Assembly: GCA_018268935.1 (NCBI GenBank)
Contig: JAFDVS010000103.1
Span: 11,712-44,311, forward strand
Reading direction: 5' to 3'
Length of the DNA: 32,600 nt
DNA from: Acidobacteriota bacterium
GTDB lineage: Bacteria; Acidobacteriota; Terriglobia; Bryobacterales; Bryobacteraceae
Part shown: positions 7,946 to 16,286 of the stretch, piece by piece
How the letters are laid out: each line of letters begins with the position of its first letter
Numbering within the stretch: the first letter of the stretch is position 1
Position numbers and translations under genes: made by a program
The notes under the pieces: model-generated
Told to the model about the DNA's origin: nothing
The model's input: only the letters and a program-made list of their open reading frames with translations
Database searches by the model: none

Positions 7946-10413
7946 GGCATGTACACAAATTCGTTGCTATTAAACAGCGCCTGGCAAAAATCCACCAGCG
8001 CATCGGGATTGCTCTTCAGAAAATCCACCGCCGCCGCGCGCTCCGCCTGGCTCGGTGCCCGCAGATACGCCAGCTCAAACGCCCGCGCCACCTGCTGCCC
8101 CGCATCCTTTCCCGCCTCTCGCTCCAGCCGCGTTGCAAACTGCTGCGCCTGAATCCGCACGAAACTGTTGTTCATCAGAATCAGCGCCTGCGGTGCAATC
8201 GTAGAACGGTTCCGCCGCGCACAGCTCGTAATCCCATCCGGCTTATCAAACACATCCAACATCGGCAGCGGAATCGATCGCTTGCTGTGCACATAGATGC
8301 TCCGCCGCCACGTGCTCGGATCGTCATCCTTCTTCCCCGGCCAACTGCGTCCCGAACTGCCTTGCCACAGCGACGGGTCAATAAAGGGATGCACGCCCGG
8401 CCCGCCCGCCTTGCTGTCCAGCGTCCCCGACACCGCCAGCATCGCATCGCGAATGACTTCGCCTTCCAGCCGCTGTCGCGCCATCCGCCACAACAGCCGG
8501 TTCTCCAGATCGGCCTTCATCCCTTCCGCCACATCATCGCTCGCCATCAGGTACGCATTCGAGTTCATCATCATCCGGTGCATTCCTTTGATGCTCCAGT
8601 TGCTCTTCACAAACTCGCTCGACAGCCATTCCAATAACTCCGGATGTGTCGGAGCCTCGCCCGTCTTCCCGAAATTGCTGGGCGTCCGCACAATGCCCTC
8701 GCCGAAATGATGCTGCCAGATCCGATTCGCCATCACCCGCACAAACAGTGGATTCGCAGGCGATGCCAGCCACTCCGCAAAGCCCTTTCTCCGGTAGCTC
8801 GATTCCGCATTCGCCGGCGGGGCAGGGAACTGCGGTTCCTCGCGCGTGATCACGCTCAGCACGCCCGGCTTCATCAGCGATCCCTTCGAATCCGGGCTCC
8901 CGCGATGCAGGAAATACGAAGGATCCGCCTCGCGCCCGTTCTCCCCAATCGCCATCGCCGAAGGAATCCGTTCCTTCTTCCGCTCAATCTGCCGCACGCG
9001 CCGTTGCAACTCACCATGCTTCGCCTTCACATCCGCGGGCATCGATGCAATCACATCGTCCTCGCTGAAGTTCCGCGTCTTCTCCACCTGAATCACATTC
9101 AGCTTCTGCCCTTCGGTCCGCTTCTCCGGCGGAGTGCGCAACGCCTCCTGAATGTAATCCGGCAGCTTCGCCCGTTCCTCTTCCACCTTCTTATCCCGAT
9201 ACGGCTTCACCAGCGCTTCCAACTCGCGCTTCAACGGCCGCGCCTCTTCTTCAATCCGTGCCTCGGCTTCCTTATGCCGCCGTAACGCATCCGCATCCAG
9301 CAGCGGCGCATCGTTAAACTTCGTCGAGAAGAACACCGCCTGCATCCGGTAATAGTCCTTCTGCGGAATCGGATCGAATTTGTGATTGTGGCACCGCGCG
9401 CAACCAATCGTCATTCCCAAAAACGCATTGCCGGTAGTGGACAGAATATCGTCCAACTCCTCCATCCGCGTGAACTCCGACTTCACGTTGTGCTCCGGCC
9501 CATGCCGCAGGAAACCCGTGGCAATCAAAGCATCATGCGACTTCGGATCTATCTCATCCCCGGCAATCTGCAGCTTCACAAACTGGTCGTACGGCAGATC
9601 CTGATTGAACGCCTTCACCACCCAGTCGCGATACCGCCATGCATCCGCCCGATCCCGGTCATATTCAAACCCGCCCGAATCGGCATAGCGCACCAGATCC
9701 AGCCAGTGCCGCGCCCAGCGCTCGCCATAATGCGGCGAGGCCAGCAACTTCTCCACAAGCAAAGACCACGCATCCGGCCGCGTGTCCTTCACAAACGCTT
9801 CCACCTCCGCCGGAGTCGGTGGCAATCCAATCAAATCCAGATACGCCCGTCGCACCAACACCCGCTTCGAAGCTACAGGCGCGGGCTTCAATCCCTTCTT
9901 CCGCAGCCCCTCCCACACATACGCATCAATCTCGTTCTTCACCCACGCATTCTTCACCGCGGGCACAGCCGGCCGCGTTACCGGACGGAACGACCAGAAC
10001 TGCCGTTCCTCTTCCAGAATCGGCCGATCCTCCATCGCAGCCATCGCCTTCTTCTGATCGGTCGCATCCACAATCGGCTGATCCAAAGGAGCGCCAGTAC
10101 CAATCCACCGCCGTAGCACCGTCAATTGCCAGTCCTGCAACTTCCGCCCCGGAGGCATCGCCGGCTGCTCCATATGCGCCGCATGCCGGAACAAACGGCT
10201 CTTTTCCGGATCGCTCGGCACCAACGCCGGACCATGCTTGCCGCCCTTCAACATCGACTCGCGCGAGCGCAAATCGAGATCCCCCATCTTCATCGCCGAC
10301 CCATGGCAACTGAGACAATTGGCGGCTAGAATTTCCGCCGTCTGCCGCGGTAGATCTTCAGCCCAAAGCCCAGTGGAAACGATTGCAAAGACACGTATTG
10401 CGTTCAATAGCAC
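7942..10413 (-). CDS. PSD1-type c-type heme protein (planctomycete cytochrome C, DUF1549, DUF1553)
   Basis: This 823-residue secreted protein has an N-terminal signal (residues 1-18, ending GLWAED), then a planctomycete-type cytochrome c domain with a CLSCH heme motif (Cys33, Cys36, His37) and a distal MPPGR segment near 86-90 that supplies a candidate axial Met. DUF1549 covers roughly 155-365 and ends in a second CxxCH (CARCH, 338-342). A charged linker (about 370-500) precedes DUF1553 (about 540-790), recognisable by NRIWQHHFGEG and MNNSFV. The start is GTG 10413; neighbouring ATGs are out of frame. It lies 12 nt after the ATPase stop and overlaps the DUF1501 gene by 4 nt. It is likely periplasmic, with heme attached after Sec export. 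A redox role is inferred; the substrate is unknown. Confidence 0.92.
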   Translation of the reverse strand: MLLNAIRVFAIVSTGLWAEDLPRQTAEILAANCLSCHGSAMKMGDLDLRSRESMLKGGKHGPALVPSDPEKSRLFRHAAHMEQPAMPPGRKLQDWQLTVLRRWIGTGAPLDQPIVDATDQKKAMAAMEDRPILEEERQFWSFRPVTRPAVPAVKNAWVKNEIDAYVWEGLRKKGLKPAPVASKRVLVRRAYLDLIGLPPTPAEVEAFVKDTRPDAWSLLVEKLLASPHYGERWARHWLDLVRYADSGGFEYDRDRADAWRYRDWVVKAFNQDLPYDQFVKLQIAGDEIDPKSHDALIATGFLRHGPEHNVKSEFTRMEELDDILSTTGNAFLGMTIGCARCHNHKFDPIPQKDYYRMQAVFFSTKFNDAPLLDADALRRHKEAEARIEEEARPLKRELEALVKPYRDKKVEEERAKLPDYIQEALRTPPEKRTEGQKLNVIQVEKTRNFSEDDVIASMPADVKAKHGELQRRVRQIERKKERIPSAMAIGENGREADPSYFLHRGSPDSKGSLMKPGVLSVITREEPQFPAPPANAESSYRRKGFAEWLASPANPLFVRVMANRIWQHHFGEGIVRTPSNFGKTGEAPTHPELLEWLSSEFVKSNWSIKGMHRMMMNSNAYLMASDDVAEGMKADLENRLLWRMARQRLEGEVIRDAMLAVSGTLDSKAGGPGVHPFIDPSLWQGSSGRSWPGKKDDDPSTWRRSIYVHSKRSIPLPMLDVFDKPDGITSCARRNRSTIAPQALILMNNSFVRIQAQQFATRLEREAGKDAGQQVARAFELAYLRAPSQAERAAAVDFLKSNPDALVDFCQALFNSNEFVYMP

Positions 10414-10425
10414 GGTACATGCATT

Positions 10426-11868
10426 TTACACCAAGCCCGCCGTCATCTCGGCTTCTCCCATCCAATAGCAAAGCAGCGCCGCCGGCACCCGCATGATCCG
10501 ATCCGCCACATCCTTCGGAGCTTCCTTCCACATCCCCAAATCGTCCATCGACTTCGTCACCACGTACGCTCTCTCAATCGACTTCTGACGGCAAAGCTCC
10601 ACCAACCCCCGTAATTCGCGGCTTCCGGTCTTCCCCTCGCGGTATTTCACTTCGAACGGAACAATCTCGTCCCCCATCTCCGCCACCAGATCCACCTCCT
10701 GATCTCCCTTCCCGCGCCAGAACGAAAACCGAATCTGCCGCGAATAATATCGCGTGAACAGATGCTTGATCACTGCCGTCTCCGTCGCCACCCCCAGCGC
10801 CGTCGCATCCTCCAGAATCGCTTTCCCTTTCATCAGCACTGACGGCCCAATCGCCGGATCCGCCAGATACACCTTCACCCGCCCGCGCAGCACTTCCTTC
10901 CCGTACCCAAACGGCAGCAGCCGGAAGATCATGTGCGTCGCCTCCAGCAGATCAATGAATCGCTGCGCCGTCGGACGGTTCACCTCCAGGTTCGAGCAAA
11001 GCGCCGGAAAGTCCACCAGCCCCCCGTTATGCATACACAAATAAAGGAACGTGCGCTCCAGTTCAATCACATGCCTCACCCCGAAAATCGCCGTCATGTC
11101 GCGCTTCAATACCTTATCCACGATGTCCTCACGCAACAACCTCTGTGCCTGAGTGATGCTCTCCACCAGCGCCGTCTGCGGAAACCCTCCCCGTATCAGG
11201 TACTCATGAAAATGCCCCAGGTACGGCACTGCGGATTCCCGGATGTGCACCAACTCCGTCCTCGAGGATCCAAAAATCTCCATCAGGCTGCGCAAGTGCG
11301 GCAACGCCGGAAGCTTCAGCTTCTTGATCTGAACATATTCATAGAACGACAACGTAGCCAGCCGGATCGTGTGCCACCGCCCCACCCCTGACTCATTTGC
11401 GGCCTCCAGCAGAGGCATCGCCGACCCCGTAAACACAATCCGCCGGCTCTTCGCAAAATCCACCTGGTGCTTGATCCACGTCCCCCACCCGGTCAGATAC
11501 TGCGCTTCATCCAGAAACAGAAACTCCGGCCCCTCGCGCTTCGGCTCTCTTTCCCGCCATGCCTTCAACACACGCTCAATCCCCGCCAGTTTCACAATCG
11601 GATGATCAAACGTCGCATACAAAATGTTCCCCGCCGGAACCCCATCCGCCAGCAGTTGTGCAATCGACTGCAGCAGCAGTGTCGTCTTCCCCACCTGCCG
11701 CGCCCCGGACACAAGAATCGCCCGGTGCGCCGGCGGCTTCGCCACCCACCGCTGCAACTCATGCCAGGCCGCTCTATGCCAAGGCGGAAGATCCGCTACC
11801 GGCTCCCCCCGCCACCATGGATTGAACTGCCCAAGCACTGCCCCGATTTCGTCCAGAGCGATATCCAC
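10426..11868 (-). CDS. AAA ATPase with DUF4143/nuclease-like C-terminus
   Basis: This 480-residue protein has Walker A GARQVGKT (55-62) and Walker B FLFLDEAQ (117-123), followed by the sensor-like IVFTGSA. This is the AAA_14 type found with DUF4143. After a winged-helix-like middle part, the C-terminal region carries EVDLVAE ... PFEVKYREGK (about 395-420), the D-(x)n-E-x-K arrangement of the PD-(D/E)xK nuclease fold that DUF4143 resembles. Such ATPases are common accessory genes of uncertain function, with suggested roles in mobile-element or toxin-antitoxin contexts. The start is GTG 11868; the frame is closed by TAG 12 nt upstream, and the nearby ATG 11876 is out of frame. An AT-rich 48-bp gap separates it from the ClbS-like gene. 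Confidence 0.88.
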   Translation of the reverse strand: MDIALDEIGAVLGQFNPWWRGEPVADLPPWHRAAWHELQRWVAKPPAHRAILVSGARQVGKTTLLLQSIAQLLADGVPAGNILYATFDHPIVKLAGIERVLKAWREREPKREGPEFLFLDEAQYLTGWGTWIKHQVDFAKSRRIVFTGSAMPLLEAANESGVGRWHTIRLATLSFYEYVQIKKLKLPALPHLRSLMEIFGSSRTELVHIRESAVPYLGHFHEYLIRGGFPQTALVESITQAQRLLREDIVDKVLKRDMTAIFGVRHVIELERTFLYLCMHNGGLVDFPALCSNLEVNRPTAQRFIDLLEATHMIFRLLPFGYGKEVLRGRVKVYLADPAIGPSVLMKGKAILEDATALGVATETAVIKHLFTRYYSRQIRFSFWRGKGDQEVDLVAEMGDEIVPFEVKYREGKTGSRELRGLVELCRQKSIERAYVVTKSMDDLGMWKEAPKDVADRIMRVPAALLCYWMGEAEMTAGLV

Positions 11869-11935
11869 AAGACCATACTACCACTAATAAAGCCAAATAG
11901 TAAATATATACTTTAACTAAACACTATTTTTAGTG
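11869..11935. other. AT-rich island with a small inverted repeat
   Basis: About 65 bases rich in A/T stand out against GC-rich surroundings and include AGTAAATATATACTTTA. They cover the gap between the ClbS-like and ATPase genes plus the last codons of the former. CACTA (11922-11926) and TAGTG (11931-11935) form a 5-bp stem with a TTTT loop. A minus-strand promoter for the ATPase gene is plausible, but I see no clean -35/-10 pair. Confidence 0.4.
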
Positions 11936-12417
11936 AACCTACGCACCCGCACCCGAGCCCACCGGTAATGGCTGCTCGTATTTGCCGCAATCCACCGCGC
12001 CAACGGCCACGTCCGCATCCACGGATACAGCTTCACCCGAAACAAATCCGCCTCGCTCAGACCCCGCGCCAGCTCCAGCATCGCCGCATAAGTAGCATCA
12101 AACTCCCGCCGCACCGCATCCAAAGGCACATCCTTCCACTCTCCATAGATCCGAGCATTCAACGCCGGGGTCTCCGTCCACTTCAAATCCTCACAAGGAG
12201 TCCGTGGATTCTCCCCCTTCAACCCCGCCGCGTACCACGCAAGGAACATCTTCTTCCAACCCACCAAATGCGCCAGCACATCCTTCGACGACCACTCGTG
12301 GCACACCCCCGGCCGCATCATCGCCTCACCATCCAATCCCGCCAACGCCTCCACCAGCAGCCGGTGCTCCGTCTCCATCGCCTCCAAAAGCTCGCGCTTA
12401 CTCTTCGCAATCGGCAT
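11917..12417 (-). CDS. ClbS/DfsB-family four-helix-bundle protein
   Basis: This 166-residue protein resembles the ClbS/DfsB (DUF1706) family, part of the DinB-like four-helix-bundle superfamily. Family features present are the MPxxKxELL start, SSKDVLAHLVGW (43-54), a YxEW-like segment (91-94), and near the C-terminus the characteristic RWIAANTSSHYRWARVRVRRF with NTSSHY at 146-151. ClbS itself protects colibactin producers by opening the toxin's cyclopropane; most homologues outside that cluster have no known substrate, and no toxin synthase is visible here. ATG 12417 matches the family start; an in-frame upstream extension would cross the divergent glycoside hydrolase start, only 23 bp away. 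Confidence 0.82.
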   Translation of the reverse strand: MPIAKSKRELLEAMETEHRLLVEALAGLDGEAMMRPGVCHEWSSKDVLAHLVGWKKMFLAWYAAGLKGENPRTPCEDLKWTETPALNARIYGEWKDVPLDAVRREFDATYAAMLELARGLSEADLFRVKLYPWMRTWPLARWIAANTSSHYRWARVRVRRFTKNSV

Positions 12418-12440
12418 ACTACTGTTATTCTGATCACGAG

Positions 12441-14495
12441 ATGCAACGCCGCGCATTCCTCCTCTCCTCCGCCTTGGCCCCGCTAGCCGCTCCACAAGCC
12501 CCCGACATCGACGGCAAGGAACTCCCCTTCCGCCAGGTCCATCTCGACTTCCACACCAGCGAACTCATCCCCGACGTCGGCGCCGACTTCGATCCCGCCG
12601 AGTTCGCCCGCACCCTCCAGCAGGCCCGCGTCAACTCCATCAACGTCTTCGCCAAGTGCCACCACGGTTACGCCTACTACGACACCAAGATCGCCGCCCG
12701 CCACCCCGCCCTCAAAACCGACATGCTCGGCGGCATGGTGAAGAGCTGCCGCGCCGCCGGCATCCGCGTCAACTATTACTACTCCCTCGTCTGGGACGTC
12801 CTCCAATCGCGCCGCCACCCCGATTGGCTCATGATCGACAAAGACGGCCACCACATCGGCGGCCCACCTACCGATCAGTGGCCCTGGCTCTGCATGAACA
12901 CCCCCTACCTCGATCAGGTCATCGCCGAAAACAAAGAGATCGTTGACAACTACGAAATCGGTGGCGTCTTCTTCGACATCCTCAAACAACCCCCCGACGG
13001 CTGCTTCTGCCGGTGGTGCAAAGCCGAGCGCGCCAAACTCAACCTCTCCACATCACCCGAGCACATCTTCCAACACAACAAACTCGTGGCCAAGCGCGTA
13101 GAAAAGCTCCTCTACGACGTCGTCCGATCCAAGCGCCCCAACGCCCTCACCTTCTTCAACAGCCGCCTCGTCATCGGAGTCCGCGACGAACTCCCCTTCT
13201 ACACCCACATCGAAATCGAGTCGCTGCCCACCGGAGGCTGGGGCTACACCCACTTCCATCAACGCGTCCGCTACATGCGCACCCTCAACAAGGAAATGGT
13301 CGGCATGACCGGACGCTTCCACAAATCCTGGGGCGATTTCGGAGGGCTCAAAAACCAGGCCGCCCTCGATTACGAGTGCCTCAACTTCCTCGCCAACGGC
13401 GCCAAGGTCTGCATCGGCGATCAACTCCATCCGCGCGGCCGCCTCGACCCCGCCACCTACTCCCGCATCGGCAAAACCTACGCCAGAATCGAAGCCCTCG
13501 AACCCTGGGCCAAAGAGACCAAAGGCGTCGCCGACATCGGTGTCATCTCCATCGCCGCCACCAACCCCGACACGGCCACGCAAAAGGTCCCGCCCGTCGA
13601 TCAGGGCTTCACGAACATGCTGAACGAACTGCACCACCAGTTCGACATCCTCGATACCGAATCCGATCTCGCTCCCTACAAAGTGGTCATCGTCCCCGAC
13701 GAGATCCGCGCCGTCCCCGCCGTCGTCGAACGGGTCCGCAAGCACGTCGCCGCCGGCCGCGCCCTCCTGCTCAGCAACCTGAGCCTCTTCGATCGCGAAG
13801 CCTCGAAGTTCGCCGTCGACATCGGCGTTCAATACGAAGGCCCGGCCAGGTTCAAAGGCGAGTACATGCTGCTCAACCCCGAACACTTCCCCACCATCGA
13901 TCAGCAGCCCTATTTCCTCTACCAGCACGGCACTTCCGTCGTCGCCAAGCCCGGCACCCAGGTGCTGGCCACCTACGGCCATCCTTACTTCGATCGCAGC
14001 CCCGAATCCTTCAGCTCTCACAAACAAACCCCCTTCGGCCGAGCCACCAAAGAGCCTCTCATCACCCAAAACGGCAACACCATCTACGTCGCCAATCCCT
14101 TCTTCCGTTCCTACTCCGCCGATGGCTACGCCGTCCAGAAACAAGTCATCGCACAACTGATCGACCGTCTTCTCCCCGAGCCTTCCCTCCAAACGAAGAA
14201 CCTCCCCTCCTGCGCGCAAGCCACCTTGCTCACTCAACCCTTCCGCTCTCCAGCGCGATTCCGCCACATCGTTCATCTCCTCTATTACCCGATGACCCGC
14301 CGCGCTCCCGACATCGACATCATCGAAGAACCCGGCCTCATGGAAAACATAGAACTGCGCGTCCGCCGAGCCATCCCCCCGCGCAAGGTCTATCTCGCTC
14401 CCTCCCAGCAGAGCATCCCCTTCCGCATGGAAGCCAGCTACGCCGTCTGTACCGTGCCTCGCGTATACGGCCATCAAGCAGTGGTCTTCGAATAG
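12441..14495 (+). CDS. Exported GHL6/GH29-like putative glycoside hydrolase
   Basis: This 684-residue protein starts at ATG 12441 with a short export signal (MQRRAFLLSSALAPLAAP; paired Arg suggests Tat, but a Sec signal is possible). The N-terminal half looks like a TIM barrel of the hypothetical glycosyl hydrolase 6/fucosidase-like group: QVHLDFHTSE, NVFAKCHHGYAYYDT, MNTPYLDQV, and a candidate nucleophile in GGVFFDIL (Asp179), followed by the Cys cluster CFCRWCKAE typical of this group. The C-terminal half (from about residue 400) resembles the beta-galactosidase trimerisation domain, with VVIVPDEIRAV and GRALLLSNLS. The likely role is cleavage of glycosidic bonds in the periplasm; the substrate is unknown. 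The fluoride-channel gene begins 1 nt after the stop. Confidence 0.8.
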   Translation: MQRRAFLLSSALAPLAAPQAPDIDGKELPFRQVHLDFHTSELIPDVGADFDPAEFARTLQQARVNSINVFAKCHHGYAYYDTKIAARHPALKTDMLGGMVKSCRAAGIRVNYYYSLVWDVLQSRRHPDWLMIDKDGHHIGGPPTDQWPWLCMNTPYLDQVIAENKEIVDNYEIGGVFFDILKQPPDGCFCRWCKAERAKLNLSTSPEHIFQHNKLVAKRVEKLLYDVVRSKRPNALTFFNSRLVIGVRDELPFYTHIEIESLPTGGWGYTHFHQRVRYMRTLNKEMVGMTGRFHKSWGDFGGLKNQAALDYECLNFLANGAKVCIGDQLHPRGRLDPATYSRIGKTYARIEALEPWAKETKGVADIGVISIAATNPDTATQKVPPVDQGFTNMLNELHHQFDILDTESDLAPYKVVIVPDEIRAVPAVVERVRKHVAAGRALLLSNLSLFDREASKFAVDIGVQYEGPARFKGEYMLLNPEHFPTIDQQPYFLYQHGTSVVAKPGTQVLATYGHPYFDRSPESFSSHKQTPFGRATKEPLITQNGNTIYVANPFFRSYSADGYAVQKQVIAQLIDRLLPEPSLQTKNLPSCAQATLLTQPFRSPARFRHIVHLLYYPMTRRAPDIDIIEEPGLMENIELRVRRAIPPRKVYLAPSQQSIPFRMEASYAVCTVPRVYGHQAVVFE

Positions 14496-14496
14496 C

Positions 14497-14865
14497 GTGA
14501 ACGCCACCTTCTACATCTGGATTGCCATCGGCTCCGCGCTCGGCGGCATGCTGCGCTTCTGGCTTGGGACTGAGGTCACTCGCCTCTACGGTTCGGGCTT
14601 TCCCTGGGGCACTTGGGCAGTAAACATCCTAGGCAGCTTCGTCATAGGCCTCGCCTCCAACTGGAGCCATCACCCGCCCATCCGCTTCTTCCTCATGATC
14701 GGCCTCTGCGGCGGCTTCACCACCTTTTCCTCGTTCAGTCTGGAGACCTTAACGTTACTCCGCAGTGGCGCCTGGCAGAAAGCCATTGCCTACATCTTCC
14801 TCTCCGTTCTGGCCTGCCTCCTCATGACACTCGCCGGGGCATGGCTGGGACGCGGAAAAGTTTAA
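14497..14865 (+). CDS. crcB: Fluoride ion channel CrcB/Fluc
   Basis: This 122-residue protein has four hydrophobic helices (about 4-24, 38-55, 64-84, 95-115). It contains the family signature GGFTTFSSFSLE (72-83), whose Phe/Thr/Ser residues line the fluoride pathway, and NILGSF (43-48) with the conserved Asn. Fluc channels work as antiparallel dimers that export fluoride passively. The start is GTG 14497, directly after the glycoside hydrolase stop, so it appears to be translated from the same message. No fluoride riboswitch is possible directly upstream because that sequence is coding. Confidence 0.95.
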   Translation: MNATFYIWIAIGSALGGMLRFWLGTEVTRLYGSGFPWGTWAVNILGSFVIGLASNWSHHPPIRFFLMIGLCGGFTTFSSFSLETLTLLRSGAWQKAIAYIFLSVLACLLMTLAGAWLGRGKV

Positions 14866-15087
14866 TCCAAAATCGTCTAAGGTCCCCCGAAAAAGACATT
14901 TGCTGCACGCCACCCCCCCTCGCCCTTTCCCTTCATCACAACCTCTTCCTACGTTTGCTACACAGCCCCTACGTTCCCCTCACCCCAACTCACCAAAGCC
15001 TCCCATCCCCTCCCCCTTCTCAGGCAATCTCTGCATTCACTTCTACCCCTGCTCCTCCGATGGTGACAGTGGAGAGAGATTTGCCGC
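14866..15087. other. Pyrimidine-rich intergenic region ahead of the sigma-54 activator gene
   Basis: This 222-bp gap is the longest in the window and is strikingly C/T-rich on the plus strand, with runs such as CCACCCCCCCTCGCCC. I found no -24/-12 element, no convincing -35/-10 pair and no terminator hairpin for crcB. GGAGAGAG at 15070-15077 is a plausible ribosome-binding site for the next gene. Confidence 0.5.
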
Positions 15088-16104
15088 ATGGCTGTTCAAC
15101 AGACTGTCGTCGCCTACGAAGAGAACTGGAGGCGATTCCTCATCGGCCGGAGTCCTGTCATGGAACGGTTGGCCGACAAGATCCGCTTGATTGGTCCCAA
15201 GAAGGCCACCGTTCTCATCCACGGAGAAACCGGCACCGGTAAGGAGGTCACGGCTCGTGCTCTGCACGCCGCCAGCCCGCGCGCCCACTTGCCGATGATC
15301 GCCGTCAATTGCACCGCTTTGCCTGAAGCCCTGCTCGAAGCCGAACTCTTCGGCCATACCCGCGGCGCTTTCACCGGAGCCGTGCAGGGACGCACCGGCC
15401 GCTTCGAACAGGCCAATCGCAGTACCCTCTTCCTCGACGAAATCGGCGACATGGGCCTCGAGACGCAGGCCAAGCTGCTGCGCGTCCTCCAGGAACGCGA
15501 ATTCCAACGCGTGGGCAGTTCCGACACTATCCGCGTCGATGTCCGCATCATTGCCGCCACCAACGCCAACCTCATGGAAAAGATCCAGGCCGGCAAGTTC
15601 CGCGAAGATCTCTACTACAGGCTCAACGTGGTCCCGCTGCAACTGCCTCCACTGCGCGACCGCGCCACCGATGTTCCTTCCCTCGCGCAGTACTTCGCCG
15701 AAAAAGTCTGCCTCCAGGAAGGGATTCCCGTCCGCCAGTTTGCCCAGGAAACCCTCGAAATGCTCTGTGGCTTCTCCTGGCCGGGCAACGTGCGCCAGCT
15801 CGAAAACTCCATCGAACATGCGGTGGCACTCAGCGGGGACCGCCTCATTCTGCTCCCCACCGATTTCGCCATTCCCTACGTCGCCCCGCGCCGCGCCATC
15901 ATGGAAGACCGCGATTCTTCCTTCGTCTCTCTACCCGATGAAGGTCTCGATTTTGAAGAAACCGTCGGCCGCATCGAGTTGCACCTGCTTGAACAGGCCC
16001 TCCGCCGCACCAACGGCAACAAGACGCAGGCCGCGGAAATCCTCAAACTGAAGCGAACCACGCTTGCCGCCAAGCTCCGCAGTCTCGCGCACCTCACGGC
16101 CTGA
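15088..16104 (+). CDS. PspF-like sigma-54-dependent activator without a sensory domain
   Basis: This 338-residue protein is essentially only the two output domains of a bacterial enhancer-binding protein. The AAA+ domain spans about 18-250: Walker A GETGTGKE (46-53), the sigma-54-contacting GAFTGA loop (93-98), Walker B LFLDEIGD (114-121), the arginine-finger region REDLYYRLN (172-180) and FSWPGNVRQLEN (229-240). A Fis-type helix-turn-helix follows at about 295-332 (NKTQAAEILKLKRTTLAAKL). Only about 20 residues precede the AAA+ domain, so there is no receiver, GAF or PAS domain; PspF (about 325 residues) is built the same way and is controlled by a partner protein. The intact GAFTGA implies competence to open sigma-54 promoters. 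Targets are unknown. Confidence 0.93.
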   Translation: MAVQQTVVAYEENWRRFLIGRSPVMERLADKIRLIGPKKATVLIHGETGTGKEVTARALHAASPRAHLPMIAVNCTALPEALLEAELFGHTRGAFTGAVQGRTGRFEQANRSTLFLDEIGDMGLETQAKLLRVLQEREFQRVGSSDTIRVDVRIIAATNANLMEKIQAGKFREDLYYRLNVVPLQLPPLRDRATDVPSLAQYFAEKVCLQEGIPVRQFAQETLEMLCGFSWPGNVRQLENSIEHAVALSGDRLILLPTDFAIPYVAPRRAIMEDRDSSFVSLPDEGLDFEETVGRIELHLLEQALRRTNGNKTQAAEILKLKRTTLAAKLRSLAHLTA

Positions 16105-16111
16105 TACGCCG

Positions 16112-16225
16112 CTACCCCGGCTTATACAAAAAAATCATTGCCAGCACCGTCAGCACGATGAAGACAATAATCGATGCCGCCGTCAGCTCCAGCAGCGCCA
16201 CCTTCTTTTCCGCCGGGTCCCTCAT
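16112..16225 (-). CDS. 37-residue single-span membrane protein
   Basis: A short frame on the minus strand starts at ATG 16225, preceded by AGGA with 6-nt spacing, and stops at TAG 16112-16114. The product begins MRDPAEKKVALLELTAAS and continues with an uninterrupted hydrophobic helix (about 16-33, IIVFIVLTVLAMIFL) ending YKPG. A TTGACA hexamer lies about 30 nt upstream on the same strand, though no good -10 is seen. The charged-then-hydrophobic layout suggests a membrane-anchored microprotein with its N-terminus in the cytoplasm. It converges with the sigma-54 activator (7 nt between stops) and is divergent from the Lnt-like gene. The family is not recognised. Confidence 0.6.
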   Translation of the reverse strand: MRDPAEKKVALLELTAASIIVFIVLTVLAMIFLYKPG

Positions 16226-16286
16226 GCCTCATCCTGGGCGCAACCGCAGCGGAGTGTCAAGCCCACCGTCCTATACTTGATACTTC

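Noticed and set aside
13013..14500. A 495-codon Arg/Pro-rich plus-strand frame inside the GHL6-like gene
   Set aside because: Shifted-frame shadow; repeated RRHR/PRR runs are typical of GC-rich off-frame translation.
14400..14500. Fluoride riboswitch ahead of crcB
   Set aside because: The bases upstream are the coding end of the glycoside hydrolase and show no riboswitch-like pseudoknot elements.
13053..14507. A 484-codon minus-strand frame opposite the GHL6-like gene
   Set aside because: It has the biased Val/Gly/Asp composition of an antisense shadow, and no plausible start context or domain.
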